Made by a program: the position numbers and the translations under genes. Source: Actinophytocola sp963840275 (GTDB taxonomy: Bacteria; Actinomycetota; Actinomycetes; Mycobacteriales; Pseudonocardiaceae). From it: a DNA stretch of 64,000 nt. The stretch spans positions 806,001-870,000 of the forward strand of contig CAWIYK010000002.1 of the NCBI GenBank assembly GCA_963840275.1. Reading direction: 5' to 3'. This document shows, in pieces, positions 16,615 to 25,316 of this stretch. Each line of letters begins with the position of its first letter. Positions within the stretch are counted from its first letter, which is position 1. The notes under the pieces were generated by a model, which was not told the origin of the DNA, did not search any database, and saw only the letters and a program-made list of their open reading frames with translations.

Positions 16615-19155
16615 CTAGCCGCCGCCTCTGCCGCCACCGTTGCCGGGGCCGCCGCCCCCGCCACCACCGCCGCCGGGACCACCGCCGCCGCCGGGACCGC
16701 CGCCACCGCTCGGCGGCGGTGTGCTGGGCGACGGTGGCGCCTCGGTCTGTGCGGGCGGCACGTACCCGGTGCTCACGTAGATGGTGATGGTCTCGCCGGG
16801 CAGCGCCGCGCCGCGCGGTGTCTGGTTGACGACCTGACCCTTGGGGTCGGCGCGGTTGGACGTCTTGACCGCCACCTTGTAGCCGGCGTTCTGCAGCGTG
16901 GCCGTCGCGTCGGCCTGGCTGTGTCCGACCACGTCGGGCACCTTGCTCTCCGGCCCGCCGTCGACATAGCGCGGGTCGGGCGGCGGCAGCGGCGCCACCG
17001 GCACCGGACCGAGGATCGGCCCCATCGCCTCGAACCACGTCCGCGCGGGTGTTCGCCCGCCGAAGATCGACCCGCCGGTGCCGCACAGCCGGGGCGGCAC
17101 ACCGGACGACGTGGTGTCGCAGATGCCCTCCGGTTTCGGCCCGTCGTTGAACGTCTGCACGGCGGCCGCGAGCTGCGGGGTGGCGCCGACGAAGCTCGCC
17201 GACTTGAAGTCCTGCGTGGTGCCCGTCTTACCCATCATCGGGCGGGTCCAGTTGAACGTCCGGGCGGCGGTGGCCGACGTGCCGCTGCCGGTGTCGTCCT
17301 TGCTCATGCCCTGCACGAGGGTGTTCGCGAGCGGCTCCGCGACGGCCTGCTCGCACGGCTGCTCGTACTTGCCGAGGTCGAGCTTCTTGCCGTCGCGGTC
17401 GAGGACCTCCACGAGCGGCGTCGGCGGGCACCACATGCCGCCGCTCATCAGCGTCGCGGACACGTTCGCCAGCTCCAGCGTGCTCACCGGCGACGGGCCG
17501 AGCGTGAACGCGGCGCGGCCGGCGTACCCGGGCCTGCTGCGGAAGAACTGCGTCTGCGGCTGGTTGGTGTTCGTGTCGTCCGACGTCGGGTCCGGCTTCT
17601 GGCCGTGCATGTTCGAGGCCATCGTCTCGCGCAGGCCGAGCCGGCTCGCCATGTCGATGATCGGGTCCATGCCGACCCGCTCCTCGAGGATCACGAACCC
17701 GGTGTTCGGGGACGTGGCCAACGCCGTCTGCAGCGTCATCTGCCCCGGATAGTTGGTGCTCGCGTTGCTCAGGCAGTACTTCCGGTTGTCGCCGTCGTTC
17801 GGCTCCGGGGTGCGCGGGCACTTCTTCGCGGAACCACCGGTGAACACCTCCGACGTGTGGGAGCTCGGCGTCTGGATCACGTTGTTGATGCCGCCGCCCT
17901 TCTCCAGGTACGCGGCGGAGGTGTAGATCTTGAACGTCGAGCCGGCGCCGAACTTGTTCATCACGCCGTACGGGTAGCTGATGGTCGTCTGCCCCGCGGC
18001 GCCGTCGAGGCCGTAGTCGCGGTTCGCGACCAGCGCGACCACCTCGTGCCGTTCCTTGCCGGGCCGCACGATCGCCATGGTGTTGGCGATGCCGTTGATG
18101 GACTTGGGCACCTGGTGCTCGACGGCCGCCTTCGCCTTCTGCGTCGCGCCCGCGTCGAACGTGGTCTTGATCGTGTAGCCGCCGGAGTAGAGCTGGTCCT
18201 CGGAGAACATCCCGATCTTCATCAGGTAGTCCTCGACGTACTGGCAGAAGAAGCCGTACTCGGGACCGGCGCCGACGCAGTTCGCGGCCGGCCGGTCCAC
18301 CTCGGGCAGCACGCCGAGCGGCTCCTTCTTGGCCTTCTCGCCGGCGGTCCTGGGCAGGCTCTTGGTCTCGACCATCGTGTCGATCACCCGGTTGCGCCGC
18401 TTGAGCGTCTCCTCCGGGCGCTTCCACGGGTTGTACAGGACCGGGTTGTTGACCATGCCGGCGAGCAGCGCGGACTGGGTGACGGTCAGCTTGTCCGGCG
18501 TGGTGCCGAAGTACGCGTGCGCCGCCGCGCCGACGCCGAACACGCGGTCGGTGAACTCGACGACGTTGAGGTACCCGGCGAGGATGTCCTCCTTGGACAT
18601 CTTCTGCTCGAGCTGGATGGCCAGGCGCGCCTCGCGCAGCTTGCGGGTGACGGTCTGCTCCTGCGCCCGCTCCCGGCCGATCGCGTTCTCCGGGTCCTGC
18701 TCGGCGCCCTCCTGGTCCCGGTAGACCACGTTGATCAGGTAGTTCTTCACGTACTGCTGCGTGAGCGTCGAGGCGCCCTGGGTGTCCCCGGAGGACGAGT
18801 TGCTGATGAGGGCACGCATGGTGCCCTTCCAGTCGACGCCGTGGTGCTCGTAGAACCGGCGGTCCTCGATCGAGATCAGCGCCGCCTTCATGGTCGGCGA
18901 GATCTGGTCGGCCGTGACCGGCAGCCGGTACTGGTTGTAGAGGTAGGCGATCGGCGTGCCCGCCGAGTCCGTGATCGTCGTGATCAGCGGCGGGTCGGTG
19001 GCCACCAGGTCCGCGGAGACACTGTCGATGGTGTCGCTCGCGCGGTTGGACGCCACTCCCAGGGCGCCGACGATCGGGAACAGCATCCCGGCCATCAGAA
19101 CACCGGCCAGTAGGCAAAGACCGAACATCTTCAGCAGACTGTCTCCGACTCGCAC
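16615..19155 (-). CDS. ponA2: Bifunctional class A penicillin-binding protein with PASTA domain (PonA2-like)
   Basis: 846 residues. A membrane anchor (about 8-33), then a GT51 glycosyltransferase (Glu97 in IEDRRFYEHHGVD, QGASTLTQQYVKN) that polymerises lipid II, a transpeptidase (Ser406 in GAGSTFK, Lys643 in GKTGTT) that cross-links peptides, one PASTA domain (about 735-805) and a Pro/Gly-rich tail (Gly runs after about 815). The layout matches M. tuberculosis PonA2, and so do the neighbours (metallophosphoesterase on one side, WhiB4 on the other). Start GTG 19155. The glycine-rich end is likely disordered outside the membrane. Confidence 0.93.
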   Translation of the reverse strand: MRVGDSLLKMFGLCLLAGVLMAGMLFPIVGALGVASNRASDTIDSVSADLVATDPPLITTITDSAGTPIAYLYNQYRLPVTADQISPTMKAALISIEDRRFYEHHGVDWKGTMRALISNSSSGDTQGASTLTQQYVKNYLINVVYRDQEGAEQDPENAIGRERAQEQTVTRKLREARLAIQLEQKMSKEDILAGYLNVVEFTDRVFGVGAAAHAYFGTTPDKLTVTQSALLAGMVNNPVLYNPWKRPEETLKRRNRVIDTMVETKSLPRTAGEKAKKEPLGVLPEVDRPAANCVGAGPEYGFFCQYVEDYLMKIGMFSEDQLYSGGYTIKTTFDAGATQKAKAAVEHQVPKSINGIANTMAIVRPGKERHEVVALVANRDYGLDGAAGQTTISYPYGVMNKFGAGSTFKIYTSAAYLEKGGGINNVIQTPSSHTSEVFTGGSAKKCPRTPEPNDGDNRKYCLSNASTNYPGQMTLQTALATSPNTGFVILEERVGMDPIIDMASRLGLRETMASNMHGQKPDPTSDDTNTNQPQTQFFRSRPGYAGRAAFTLGPSPVSTLELANVSATLMSGGMWCPPTPLVEVLDRDGKKLDLGKYEQPCEQAVAEPLANTLVQGMSKDDTGSGTSATAARTFNWTRPMMGKTGTTQDFKSASFVGATPQLAAAVQTFNDGPKPEGICDTTSSGVPPRLCGTGGSIFGGRTPARTWFEAMGPILGPVPVAPLPPPDPRYVDGGPESKVPDVVGHSQADATATLQNAGYKVAVKTSNRADPKGQVVNQTPRGAALPGETITIYVSTGYVPPAQTEAPPSPSTPPPSGGGGPGGGGGPGGGGGGGGGPGNGGGRGGG

Positions 19156-19387
19156 GCGGACCAGCGTACGCGGGGTCGGATCAAGCCCTCGTTACCCGAG
19201 AGAGTTATTGACATTCTGTAACGGCTGTGCACCCGGACGTTCTCGTTGGAACCGGGGGGCCCTAGAGTCCGTCAACGTCTCAACGACAGCAGCCGACCCG
19301 GTGGGCCGCACAAGCGGTCGGCCGACGGCGCCCCGGGACGATGGGGGACCGGGGTCGAGGGTCGCGACGACGGTAGGGGCGGGGGTT

Positions 19388-19693
19388 ATGGATATTGAGC
19401 AGGCGGACTGGCGAGTGAACGCGTCGTGCCGCGAACAGGATCCCGACGGGCTGTTCGTCCGCGGGAAGGAACAGCGCAAGGCCAAGATGGTGTGCGTCGC
19501 GTGTCCGGTGCGCACCGAGTGCCTCGCGGAGGCGCTGGACGGGCGCATCGAGTTCGGTGTCTGGGGCGGCATGACCGAGCGCGAGCGGCGGGCTCTGCTG
19601 CGTCGCCGGCCGGACGTGCAGTCCTGGCTCGAGCTGCTGGAGGCGGCCAAACGCCAACACATCGACGTGGACGAGGACGTCCGCGTCGGTTAG
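19388..19693 (+). CDS. whiB4: WhiB-family iron-sulfur regulator (WhiB4-like)
   Basis: 101 residues. Four cysteines hold a redox-sensitive [4Fe-4S] cluster: Cys14, Cys36, Cys39 and Cys45 (MVCVACPVRTEC), followed by the GVWGG turn and a basic DNA-binding tail (RERRALLRRR). Actinobacteria-specific regulator that interacts with the sigma factor or, for WhiB4, condenses DNA and controls oxidative-stress genes. Divergent from ponA2-like and convergent with the Get3-like pair, exactly as in M. tuberculosis, which supports the WhiB4 name. ATG 19388 is the only start that fits the family N-terminus. Confidence 0.93.
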   Translation: MDIEQADWRVNASCREQDPDGLFVRGKEQRKAKMVCVACPVRTECLAEALDGRIEFGVWGGMTERERRALLRRRPDVQSWLELLEAAKRQHIDVDEDVRVG

Positions 19694-19830
19694 GGCTGGT
19701 CCCGTGATCTTTGTGCGCGGTCCGCGGTGACGAACAGTTACCTCAGGGGAACGGGAGCCGGCCGCCATCCACCTGGGTGGCCGAACGTTCGCCGAAACGC
19801 GACCCACACCTGGAAACGCGGGGAGGCGGG

Positions 19831-20955
19831 TCAAGTGCCGGCCAGCTGCTCGCCGATCGTGCGCAGCCCGGTGAGGTCGTGCACGTCCGACGGCATGGCC
19901 GGCACGCTGACCGTGGACACCGACGGGTGTGCCTTGGTGAACCTGGCTAGCAGCCTGCGTTCGCGTTCGTGCACGGCCACCCGGTCGGCGTGCAGGCGGA
20001 GCACGGCGGCGGCCAGCGGCGAGCTGCCCGCCTTGTCGAGGCCGTCGGCCGCCGCGGTCGCCCGCGCGGCCGGCAGGTCGGCCAGCACCGGGTGGGTCCG
20101 GTTGATCACCAGCCCGGACAGTGGCATCGACTCGGACGCGAGCCGCTCGACGAAGTAGCTCGCTTCGCGGAGCGCGTCCGGCTCCGGCGACGCGATCACG
20201 ATGAACGACGTGCCGCCGGAGCGGAGCAGCTCGTAGGTCTTGCGCGCCCGCTTCTGGAAGCCGCCGAACATGCTGTCGAACGCCTGCACGAACGCGGACG
20301 CGTCGGCGAGCAGCTGGCCGCCGACGATCGTCGAGACGGCCTTCGCGAACAGCATGATCCCGGCGCCGACGACCTTGCGGACACCCCAGCCGCCGCCGCG
20401 CGCCGGCCCGGACAGCAGCCGGATCATCCGCCCGTCGAGCGCGGAGGACATGCGTTGCGGCGCGTCGAGGAAGTCGAGCGCCGAGCGGCTCGGCGGGGTG
20501 TCGACGACGATCAGGTCCCAGCGGCCCTCGCTGGCGAGCTGGCCCAGCTTCTCCATGGCCATGTACTCCTGCGTGCCGGAGAACGAGCTGGAGATCGTCT
20601 TGTAGAAGGGGTTCGCGAGCACCTCCTGCGCCCGCTTCTCGCCGGCGTGGGCGAGCACCATGTCGTCGAACGTGCGACGCATGTCGAGCATCATCGCCGA
20701 GAGCTGGCCGTCCGGCTCGAACCCGTCGACCTCGACGTCCTTCGGGGTGTTGCCCAGCTCGCGCAGCCCGAGCGCCTGCGCGAGGCGCCGCGCGGGGTCG
20801 ATGGTGAGCACCACGGTCTTGCGGCCGCGCTCCGCGGCCCGCACGGCGATCGCCGCGGCGGTCGTGGTCTTGCCGACGCCGCCGGAGCCGCAGCACACGA
20901 TGACGTGCAGCTCCGGGTTGTCGATCAGCGCGTCGACGTCGAGGTCGGTGCTCAC
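19831..20955 (-). CDS. Get3/ArsA-like ATPase, second of a pair (Rv3680-like)
   Basis: 374 residues. The deviant Walker A GSGGVGKTT lies near residue 24, and switch regions such as DLIVVDTPPSRSALDFLDAP follow, typical of the SIMIBI P-loop class that includes ArsA (arsenite pump ATPase) and Get3 (tail-anchored protein targeting). No arsenite channel gene is nearby, so a Get3-like or metabolic role is more likely. Its ATG overlaps the stop of the preceding paralogue by 4 bp (ATGA), indicating coupled synthesis and probably a heteromeric complex. Corresponds by order to Rv3680. Confidence 0.88.
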   Translation of the reverse strand: MSTDLDVDALIDNPELHVIVCCGSGGVGKTTTAAAIAVRAAERGRKTVVLTIDPARRLAQALGLRELGNTPKDVEVDGFEPDGQLSAMMLDMRRTFDDMVLAHAGEKRAQEVLANPFYKTISSSFSGTQEYMAMEKLGQLASEGRWDLIVVDTPPSRSALDFLDAPQRMSSALDGRMIRLLSGPARGGGWGVRKVVGAGIMLFAKAVSTIVGGQLLADASAFVQAFDSMFGGFQKRARKTYELLRSGGTSFIVIASPEPDALREASYFVERLASESMPLSGLVINRTHPVLADLPAARATAAADGLDKAGSSPLAAAVLRLHADRVAVHERERRLLARFTKAHPSVSTVSVPAMPSDVHDLTGLRTIGEQLAGT

Positions 20956-21956
20956 CGGACCCCCTGCTCGACCATGGCCTCGGCCAGCTCGTACAGCGCG
21001 GTCGTGTCGATGCCGAGGTTGACGTCGGGCAGCTCCACCGCCGGCAGGTCCACGTCGGCGAGCTGCTCGCGCGCCCGCTGCTCGGCGAGCACCCGGATGG
21101 CGTGCTCGACGGTCTCCTCGACCAGGCCCTCGATGTCCTCCTCGGACAGGTCCAGCCCGGCGGACACGAGACCGTTGCGCACCCGGGAGGCGTCCACGCG
21201 GCCACCCGCGGCCGGGGTCACCGACCGGGCCGGCAGCCGTGGCGGGCGGACCCGGTTGAGGATCACCGCGCCGGGGCGCAGGTCGGCGCCGTCCAGCTCG
21301 GCGACCGCCTCGATGGTCTCGCGGACCGGCATCTCCTCGAGCAGCGTCACCAGGTGCACGGCCGTGTCGCCGGAGTGCAGCAGCCGGACCACGCCGTCGC
21401 TCTGGCCCTTGATCGGACCGACCTTCGCCAGCTCGGCCATGGCCTTGGTGACGTCGAGGAACTTCACGATCCGGCCGGTCGGCGGCGCGTCGAGCACGAC
21501 CGCGTCGTAGGTGTGCCGGCCGTTCTCGTCGGTGCGGCCGACCGTCTCCTTGACCTTGCCGGTGAGCAGCACGTCGCGCAGGCCGGGCGCGAGCGTGGTC
21601 GCGAACTCGATGGCGCCCATGCGGCGCAGCGTCCGGCCGGCGAAGCCGAGGTTGTAGAACATCGCGAAGTACTCGAGCAGCGCCGCCTCGGCGTCGACGT
21701 GCAGCGCGCGGACCTCGCCGCCGCCGGGCGCGGACGCGATGCGCTTCTCCTCGTAGGGCAGCGGATGGGTGTCGAAGAGCTGGGCGACGCCCTGGCGGCC
21801 CTCGACCTCGACGAGCAGCACCCGGCGGCCGCCGGTGGCCAGCGCGAGTGCCAGCGCGGCGGCGACGGTGGTCTTGCCGGTGCCGCCCTTGCCGGTGACC
21901 ACGTGCAGGCGCGCACGGGCGACCTGCTCGGTCCAGCCGACGACGGGAGTGCTCAC
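20952..21956 (-). CDS. Get3/ArsA-like ATPase, first of a pair (Rv3679-like)
   Basis: 334 residues, first gene of the two-gene operon. Walker A GKGGTGKTT (residues about 22-30), VEVEGRQGVAQLFD and the switch sequence DAVVLDAPPTGRIVKFLDV are typical of the ArsA/Get3 family. The C-terminal third (about 240-334) is helical and may bind a hydrophobic client or partner. Homologues in mycobacteria form a pair with the next gene product. No metalloid-binding cysteine cluster like that of true ArsA is visible. Function beyond nucleotide-driven partner binding is not established here. Confidence 0.88.
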   Translation of the reverse strand: MSTPVVGWTEQVARARLHVVTGKGGTGKTTVAAALALALATGGRRVLLVEVEGRQGVAQLFDTHPLPYEEKRIASAPGGGEVRALHVDAEAALLEYFAMFYNLGFAGRTLRRMGAIEFATTLAPGLRDVLLTGKVKETVGRTDENGRHTYDAVVLDAPPTGRIVKFLDVTKAMAELAKVGPIKGQSDGVVRLLHSGDTAVHLVTLLEEMPVRETIEAVAELDGADLRPGAVILNRVRPPRLPARSVTPAAGGRVDASRVRNGLVSAGLDLSEEDIEGLVEETVEHAIRVLAEQRAREQLADVDLPAVELPDVNLGIDTTALYELAEAMVEQGVR

Positions 21957-22002
21957 CGTTTCAGGGTAAGTGGCCGGAACGGGCGGGCGCTCGTGGATGG
22001 GG

Positions 22003-22254
22003 TCAACTAGCGAGCATCATCACGGTCACCGTGCCGGCGACCAGGACCACGATGAACCACACCACGCTGCCCGGCAGCACGGTCAGGACGAGCACGCACA
22101 GGATCGCGAGGATGACGAGCGTGATCGCCCCGGCGACCGCGACGTCGCCCCCGGTCGAACCCTTGCGTTCACGCACCTTGGCCATCGTGAGCAGTCCGAG
22201 CACGATCCCGCTCACCGCGACCAGCGCGGCCGCGAGCAGTCGCCAACCCTCCAC
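22003..22254 (-). CDS. Small three-helix membrane protein
   Basis: 83 residues from GTG 22254 (another GTG lies three codons upstream). Three hydrophobic helices: about 4-22, 37-55 and 59-79, with a charged loop (KVRERKGSTGG) after the first. No family recognised. Lies 46 bp beyond the start of the Get3-like operon, on the same strand and upstream of it, so it may be the first gene of that transcript. A link to membrane-protein targeting is only suggested by position. Confidence 0.65.
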   Translation of the reverse strand: MEGWRLLAAALVAVSGIVLGLLTMAKVRERKGSTGGDVAVAGAITLVILAILCVLVLTVLPGSVVWFIVVLVAGTVTVMMLAS

Positions 22255-22377
22255 GCGCCACACGCTACCGCCCGCCGCGAGTCCCCCGTTGGGACACAGT
22301 GAGTCGCCGGTTCGTGCGGGGTGCGCGGCCCGGCCCACCCTTCGCGACCGGGGTCGAGCCCATTACAGTCGCGGACC

Positions 22378-22533
22378 ATGACGAAGTGGGAGTACGCCAC
22401 CGTGCCGCTGCTGATCCACGCGACCAAGCAGATCCTCGACCAGTGGGGCGAGGACGGCTGGGAGCTGGTGACGGTGCTGCCAGGGCCGACCGGTGAGCAG
22501 ATGGTGGCCTACCTGAAGCGGCCCAAGCCGTGA
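22378..22533 (+). CDS. DUF4177 protein
   Basis: 51 residues, the typical length of the DUF4177 family: TKWEYATVPLLIH at the start, GEDGWELVTVLPG in the middle and VAYLKRP at the end. The ATG overlaps a probable leaderless arrangement (no clear Shine-Dalgarno). Its stop overlaps the GTG of the RidA gene by 4 bp, so both are translated together. In mycobacteria a small protein of this kind also precedes the RidA homologue. Function unknown. Confidence 0.87.
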   Translation: MTKWEYATVPLLIHATKQILDQWGEDGWELVTVLPGPTGEQMVAYLKRPKP

Positions 22534-22985
22534 GCTGGAGCGAGAAGCTCGCCGAGCTGGGCATCGAGCTGCCGGCCGTGCCGGCGCCCGCCGGGGCCTA
22601 CGTCCCCGCGGTCCGGTCCGGTTCGCTGGTCTTCACCGCTGGCCAGGTCCCGTTCGTGGACGGCGTGATCGCCGCGTCCGGCAAGGTCGGCCGCGAGATC
22701 AGCCCGGAGGAGGCCAAGGGCCACGCCCGCACCTGCGCGCTGAACGCGCTGGCCGCGGTGCACGCCCTCGCCGGCATCGACTCGGTGGTCCGGGTCGTCA
22801 AGGTCGTCGGCTTCGTCGCGTCCGCGGAGGGCTTCACCGGCCAGCCCGCGGTCGTCAACGGCGCGTCCGAGCTCCTCGGCGAGGTCTTCGGGGACGCCGG
22901 CACGCACGCGAGGTCCGCCGTCGGCGTCGCCGAGCTGCCGCTCGGAGTGCCGGTCGAGGTTGAGCTCGTCGTCGAGGTGGCATAA
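22530..22985 (+). CDS. RidA/YjgF family protein (Rv3678c-like)
   Basis: 151 residues of the YjgF/YER057c/UK114 fold. RidA proteins hydrolyse reactive enamine/imine intermediates released by PLP enzymes. This long form (LxxLGIELPAVPAPAGAYVP, VFTAGQVPFVDG) belongs to a subfamily in which the catalytic Arg of canonical RidA (in the RxxV region) is not evident, so a different ligand or reaction is likely. GTG 22530 overlaps the upstream stop. It is followed after 13 bp by an unknown gene on the same strand. Confidence 0.87.
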   Translation: MSWSEKLAELGIELPAVPAPAGAYVPAVRSGSLVFTAGQVPFVDGVIAASGKVGREISPEEAKGHARTCALNALAAVHALAGIDSVVRVVKVVGFVASAEGFTGQPAVVNGASELLGEVFGDAGTHARSAVGVAELPLGVPVEVELVVEVA

Positions 22986-22998
22986 CCAGGGGGTGCGC

Positions 22999-23616
22999 AT
23001 GACCGACATCGATGATCACAGCGACTCGTGCCACGAGCTGCTGCTGCGGCTCGCCGGCCGGCTGCCCGACCGGCAGCTGTGGCGACTGCGCGACTGGCTC
23101 GCCGGCGGCGCGCTCGACGCGCTCGCCCGCGCGCTGCCGCTGACGTTGCTCAGAGAGCGGGTGGCGATCACAGCGCGTGAGTCCATGCTGCTCAACGCCG
23201 CATTGTTGGACGCCGGCGCCGACGCCGGCCGCCTCCACGCGGTCCCCTGGGTGGACCAAATCGACGAAGTCGACTACACATTCACTTCGGAGTCGCCCGA
23301 ACGGGTGAACACGGGTGACTCTGAAGCAGTAGTGCTCGGTGCGGTCCTCCATGGCCGAACCGAGTTGGTCGACGTGCGTGGGAGTTGGCGACGACACCGA
23401 TCCGGGGCGGGACCGGCCACCCGGGTCGTGCTCGTCACGGCCTCGGCCGGCTGCGCTCGATTGACCGGGGAGCTGCAGCGCGTGCTGCGTGCTCTTGGGA
23501 CGCACGAGCCCGGTGTCGAGGTGATGCCGGAGGGCATCGAGCTGCCGCCCTATCACCGGGCGGCGCTGGCGGCTTCCGAGCCGCTGTTGCCCGGCGTGAT
23601 CGTGCACCAGGGGTAG
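22999..23616 (+). CDS. Unknown protein, short member of a tandem paralogue pair
   Basis: 205 residues without a recognised family. The N-terminal helical segment (HELLLRLAGRLPDRQLWRL to about residue 60) and the C-terminal block (LQRVLRALGTHEPGVEV, then LPPYHRAAL) both reappear in the next gene (LLLALAGRVDDDALGDVRQ; VEHALRRAGIRASVEV; GDYHREAM), so the genes are tandem duplicates. No signal peptide or membrane helix. Start ATG 22999 is preceded by CAGGGGG. The 56 bp to the next gene suggests an operon, possibly continuing from DUF4177 and RidA. Confidence 0.75.
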   Translation: MTDIDDHSDSCHELLLRLAGRLPDRQLWRLRDWLAGGALDALARALPLTLLRERVAITARESMLLNAALLDAGADAGRLHAVPWVDQIDEVDYTFTSESPERVNTGDSEAVVLGAVLHGRTELVDVRGSWRRHRSGAGPATRVVLVTASAGCARLTGELQRVLRALGTHEPGVEVMPEGIELPPYHRAALAASEPLLPGVIVHQG

Positions 23617-23672
23617 TAGCTCCCCAGCAGACGCCGTCGACGGCCGACGAGAAGCTGGGAAGGGAGCCGACC

Positions 23673-25316
23673 GTGACACAGGTCGCGCGGGGGGTAGGAC
23701 CGGGTGGCGGCAGTCGGCCGGGGGTCGCGTTGCCGATCCGGATCCATGATCTGCTGCTGGCGTTGGCCGGCCGGGTCGACGACGACGCGCTCGGCGACGT
23801 GCGCCAGATGCTCGCGTCCGCCGAGCTGGACCGTTCGCTGGAGTTTCTCGCCGGCTGCATCGCGGCCGGCCGCATCGTGCTCACCCAGGAGCAGCACCGC
23901 GAGCTGGCGGCGCTGTTCTCGGACACCTACCTCGACCAGTCGGTGATCGACCGGATCCTGGTGGCCGACCGCGACACCGCGGGCCGGCACCGGTTCGCCA
24001 TCGGCTCGGTCGACGGGCGGGACCCGGACCGGGGCGTCGCCGAGGCGGTGCGGCCGGTGCTGGACGTGCTGCCGGACGTGCGGTCGATGTGGTGCGTGTG
24101 GCGGCTGACGCCGGCCGGGCCGGCCTCCGGGCCGGTGCCGCACCTGCTCGTGCTGGTGGGCATCGGGCCGGGTGGGTTCCCGCCGGCCACGGCCTACCGG
24201 GTGGAGCACGCGCTGCGCCGCGCCGGGATCCGCGCGTCGGTCGAGGTCCTCATGGACGGTGTCGAGCCGGGTGACTACCACCGGGAGGCGATGCGCAGCG
24301 CGCGGCAGGTCCCTTTTGAGGGGCACGGCTCCAACCACCCGCGGTTGGAGCCGGCGGACCGGCCGTCGGCGTTCGAGGCGCCGCGGCAGGAGCCCGTCCG
24401 CATCGCGCCCGCTCGGGTGGCGGCAGCCGTGCCGCCGCCGGAGCCGCCCCGCGTGTCCGTCGCGCCGCCGCCCGAGCCGCCCCGCATGGAGCCGCCGCCG
24501 AGGGTGGAGGCGCCCAGGATCGACTCGGAGCTGCCGGTCCGCAAGGATCCGCCGTTCGGTGTCGAGCCGCCGCAGTCGTTCACCATGGACCCGCCGCAGG
24601 CCGAGCCCGCGCGGCCGGAACCGCAGCAGTACGTGGAGCCGCCGCGCGTCGAGCCGCCTCGGGCGGAGCCGCCGCCCAGGGTCGACCCGCCGCGGGTGGA
24701 TCCGCCGACGATGATGACCCCGGCCGCCGGTGGGCTGATCGGCACGGGCGGCATTGTCGGTGGCGACCAGGAGCAGGAGCGGCCGTCGCGGATCGAGGCC
24801 GTGCGCTCGGACCCGTTCACGCCGGTCGAACCGCCCGCGCCCCAGTTCGAGCAGGAGCGGCTACCGGCCGAGCCGCCCGCCGAGCAGCCGGCGTCCGCGC
24901 TGCGTGACGAGACGCGCACCGACTCGGCGCCGCCGCCGCGCCGGTCCCGGCTGGACCGGACCGCCGACCAGCAGCGGGACGAGCCGCCGCAGGAGCAGCC
25001 GTCGCGGCCGAGGCTCGCGCCGGCCGGCAACGGGCCCGACGGGGTCGACAAGCACTCCGCGGCGTTCGTCGACGACATCCTGAACACCCAGGAGCGCAAC
25101 CTGCTGCGTGAGCTGCAGGACGAGCTGGCGCGTCGGGAGCAGCAGGAGTCGCAGCCGAGCGGCAACTCCGGTTCGTGGCGGATCGACCGGTCCGGGCGGC
25201 ACGGCAAGCCCGCCGCCGCGGGTCAGTTCGACCACCCGAACCAGACGACCGGCCCGATGATCATCAACGGGGTGCCGCCACACACCGAGAACCGGGGCTA
25301 CCCGCCGGCCAACTGA
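23673..25316 (+). CDS. Unknown protein with paralogous N-domain and long proline-rich tail
   Basis: 547 residues from GTG 23673 (AAGGGAG upstream). Residues 1-215 are the domain shared with the preceding gene. Residues 220-450 are a Pro/Glu/Arg-rich tail with degenerate PPRVEPPRAEPPPRV units and are probably disordered. Residues 450-547 keep charged helices (DDILNTQERNLLRELQDEL). Extended PPxV tails often act as scaffolds at the cell pole or septum; that role is speculative here. The last 19 bp overlap the convergent oxidoreductase gene. Confidence 0.75.
   Translation: MTQVARGVGPGGGSRPGVALPIRIHDLLLALAGRVDDDALGDVRQMLASAELDRSLEFLAGCIAAGRIVLTQEQHRELAALFSDTYLDQSVIDRILVADRDTAGRHRFAIGSVDGRDPDRGVAEAVRPVLDVLPDVRSMWCVWRLTPAGPASGPVPHLLVLVGIGPGGFPPATAYRVEHALRRAGIRASVEVLMDGVEPGDYHREAMRSARQVPFEGHGSNHPRLEPADRPSAFEAPRQEPVRIAPARVAAAVPPPEPPRVSVAPPPEPPRMEPPPRVEAPRIDSELPVRKDPPFGVEPPQSFTMDPPQAEPARPEPQQYVEPPRVEPPRAEPPPRVDPPRVDPPTMMTPAAGGLIGTGGIVGGDQEQERPSRIEAVRSDPFTPVEPPAPQFEQERLPAEPPAEQPASALRDETRTDSAPPPRRSRLDRTADQQRDEPPQEQPSRPRLAPAGNGPDGVDKHSAAFVDDILNTQERNLLRELQDELARREQQESQPSGNSGSWRIDRSGRHGKPAAAGQFDHPNQTTGPMIINGVPPHTENRGYPPAN

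Noticed and set aside
16921..19113. A 730-codon open frame on the plus strand opposite the PBP gene, and similar long frames opposite other genes
   Set aside because: These arise from high third-position GC; they are Arg/Val/Gly-rich without family motifs, and the opposite strand encodes clear proteins.
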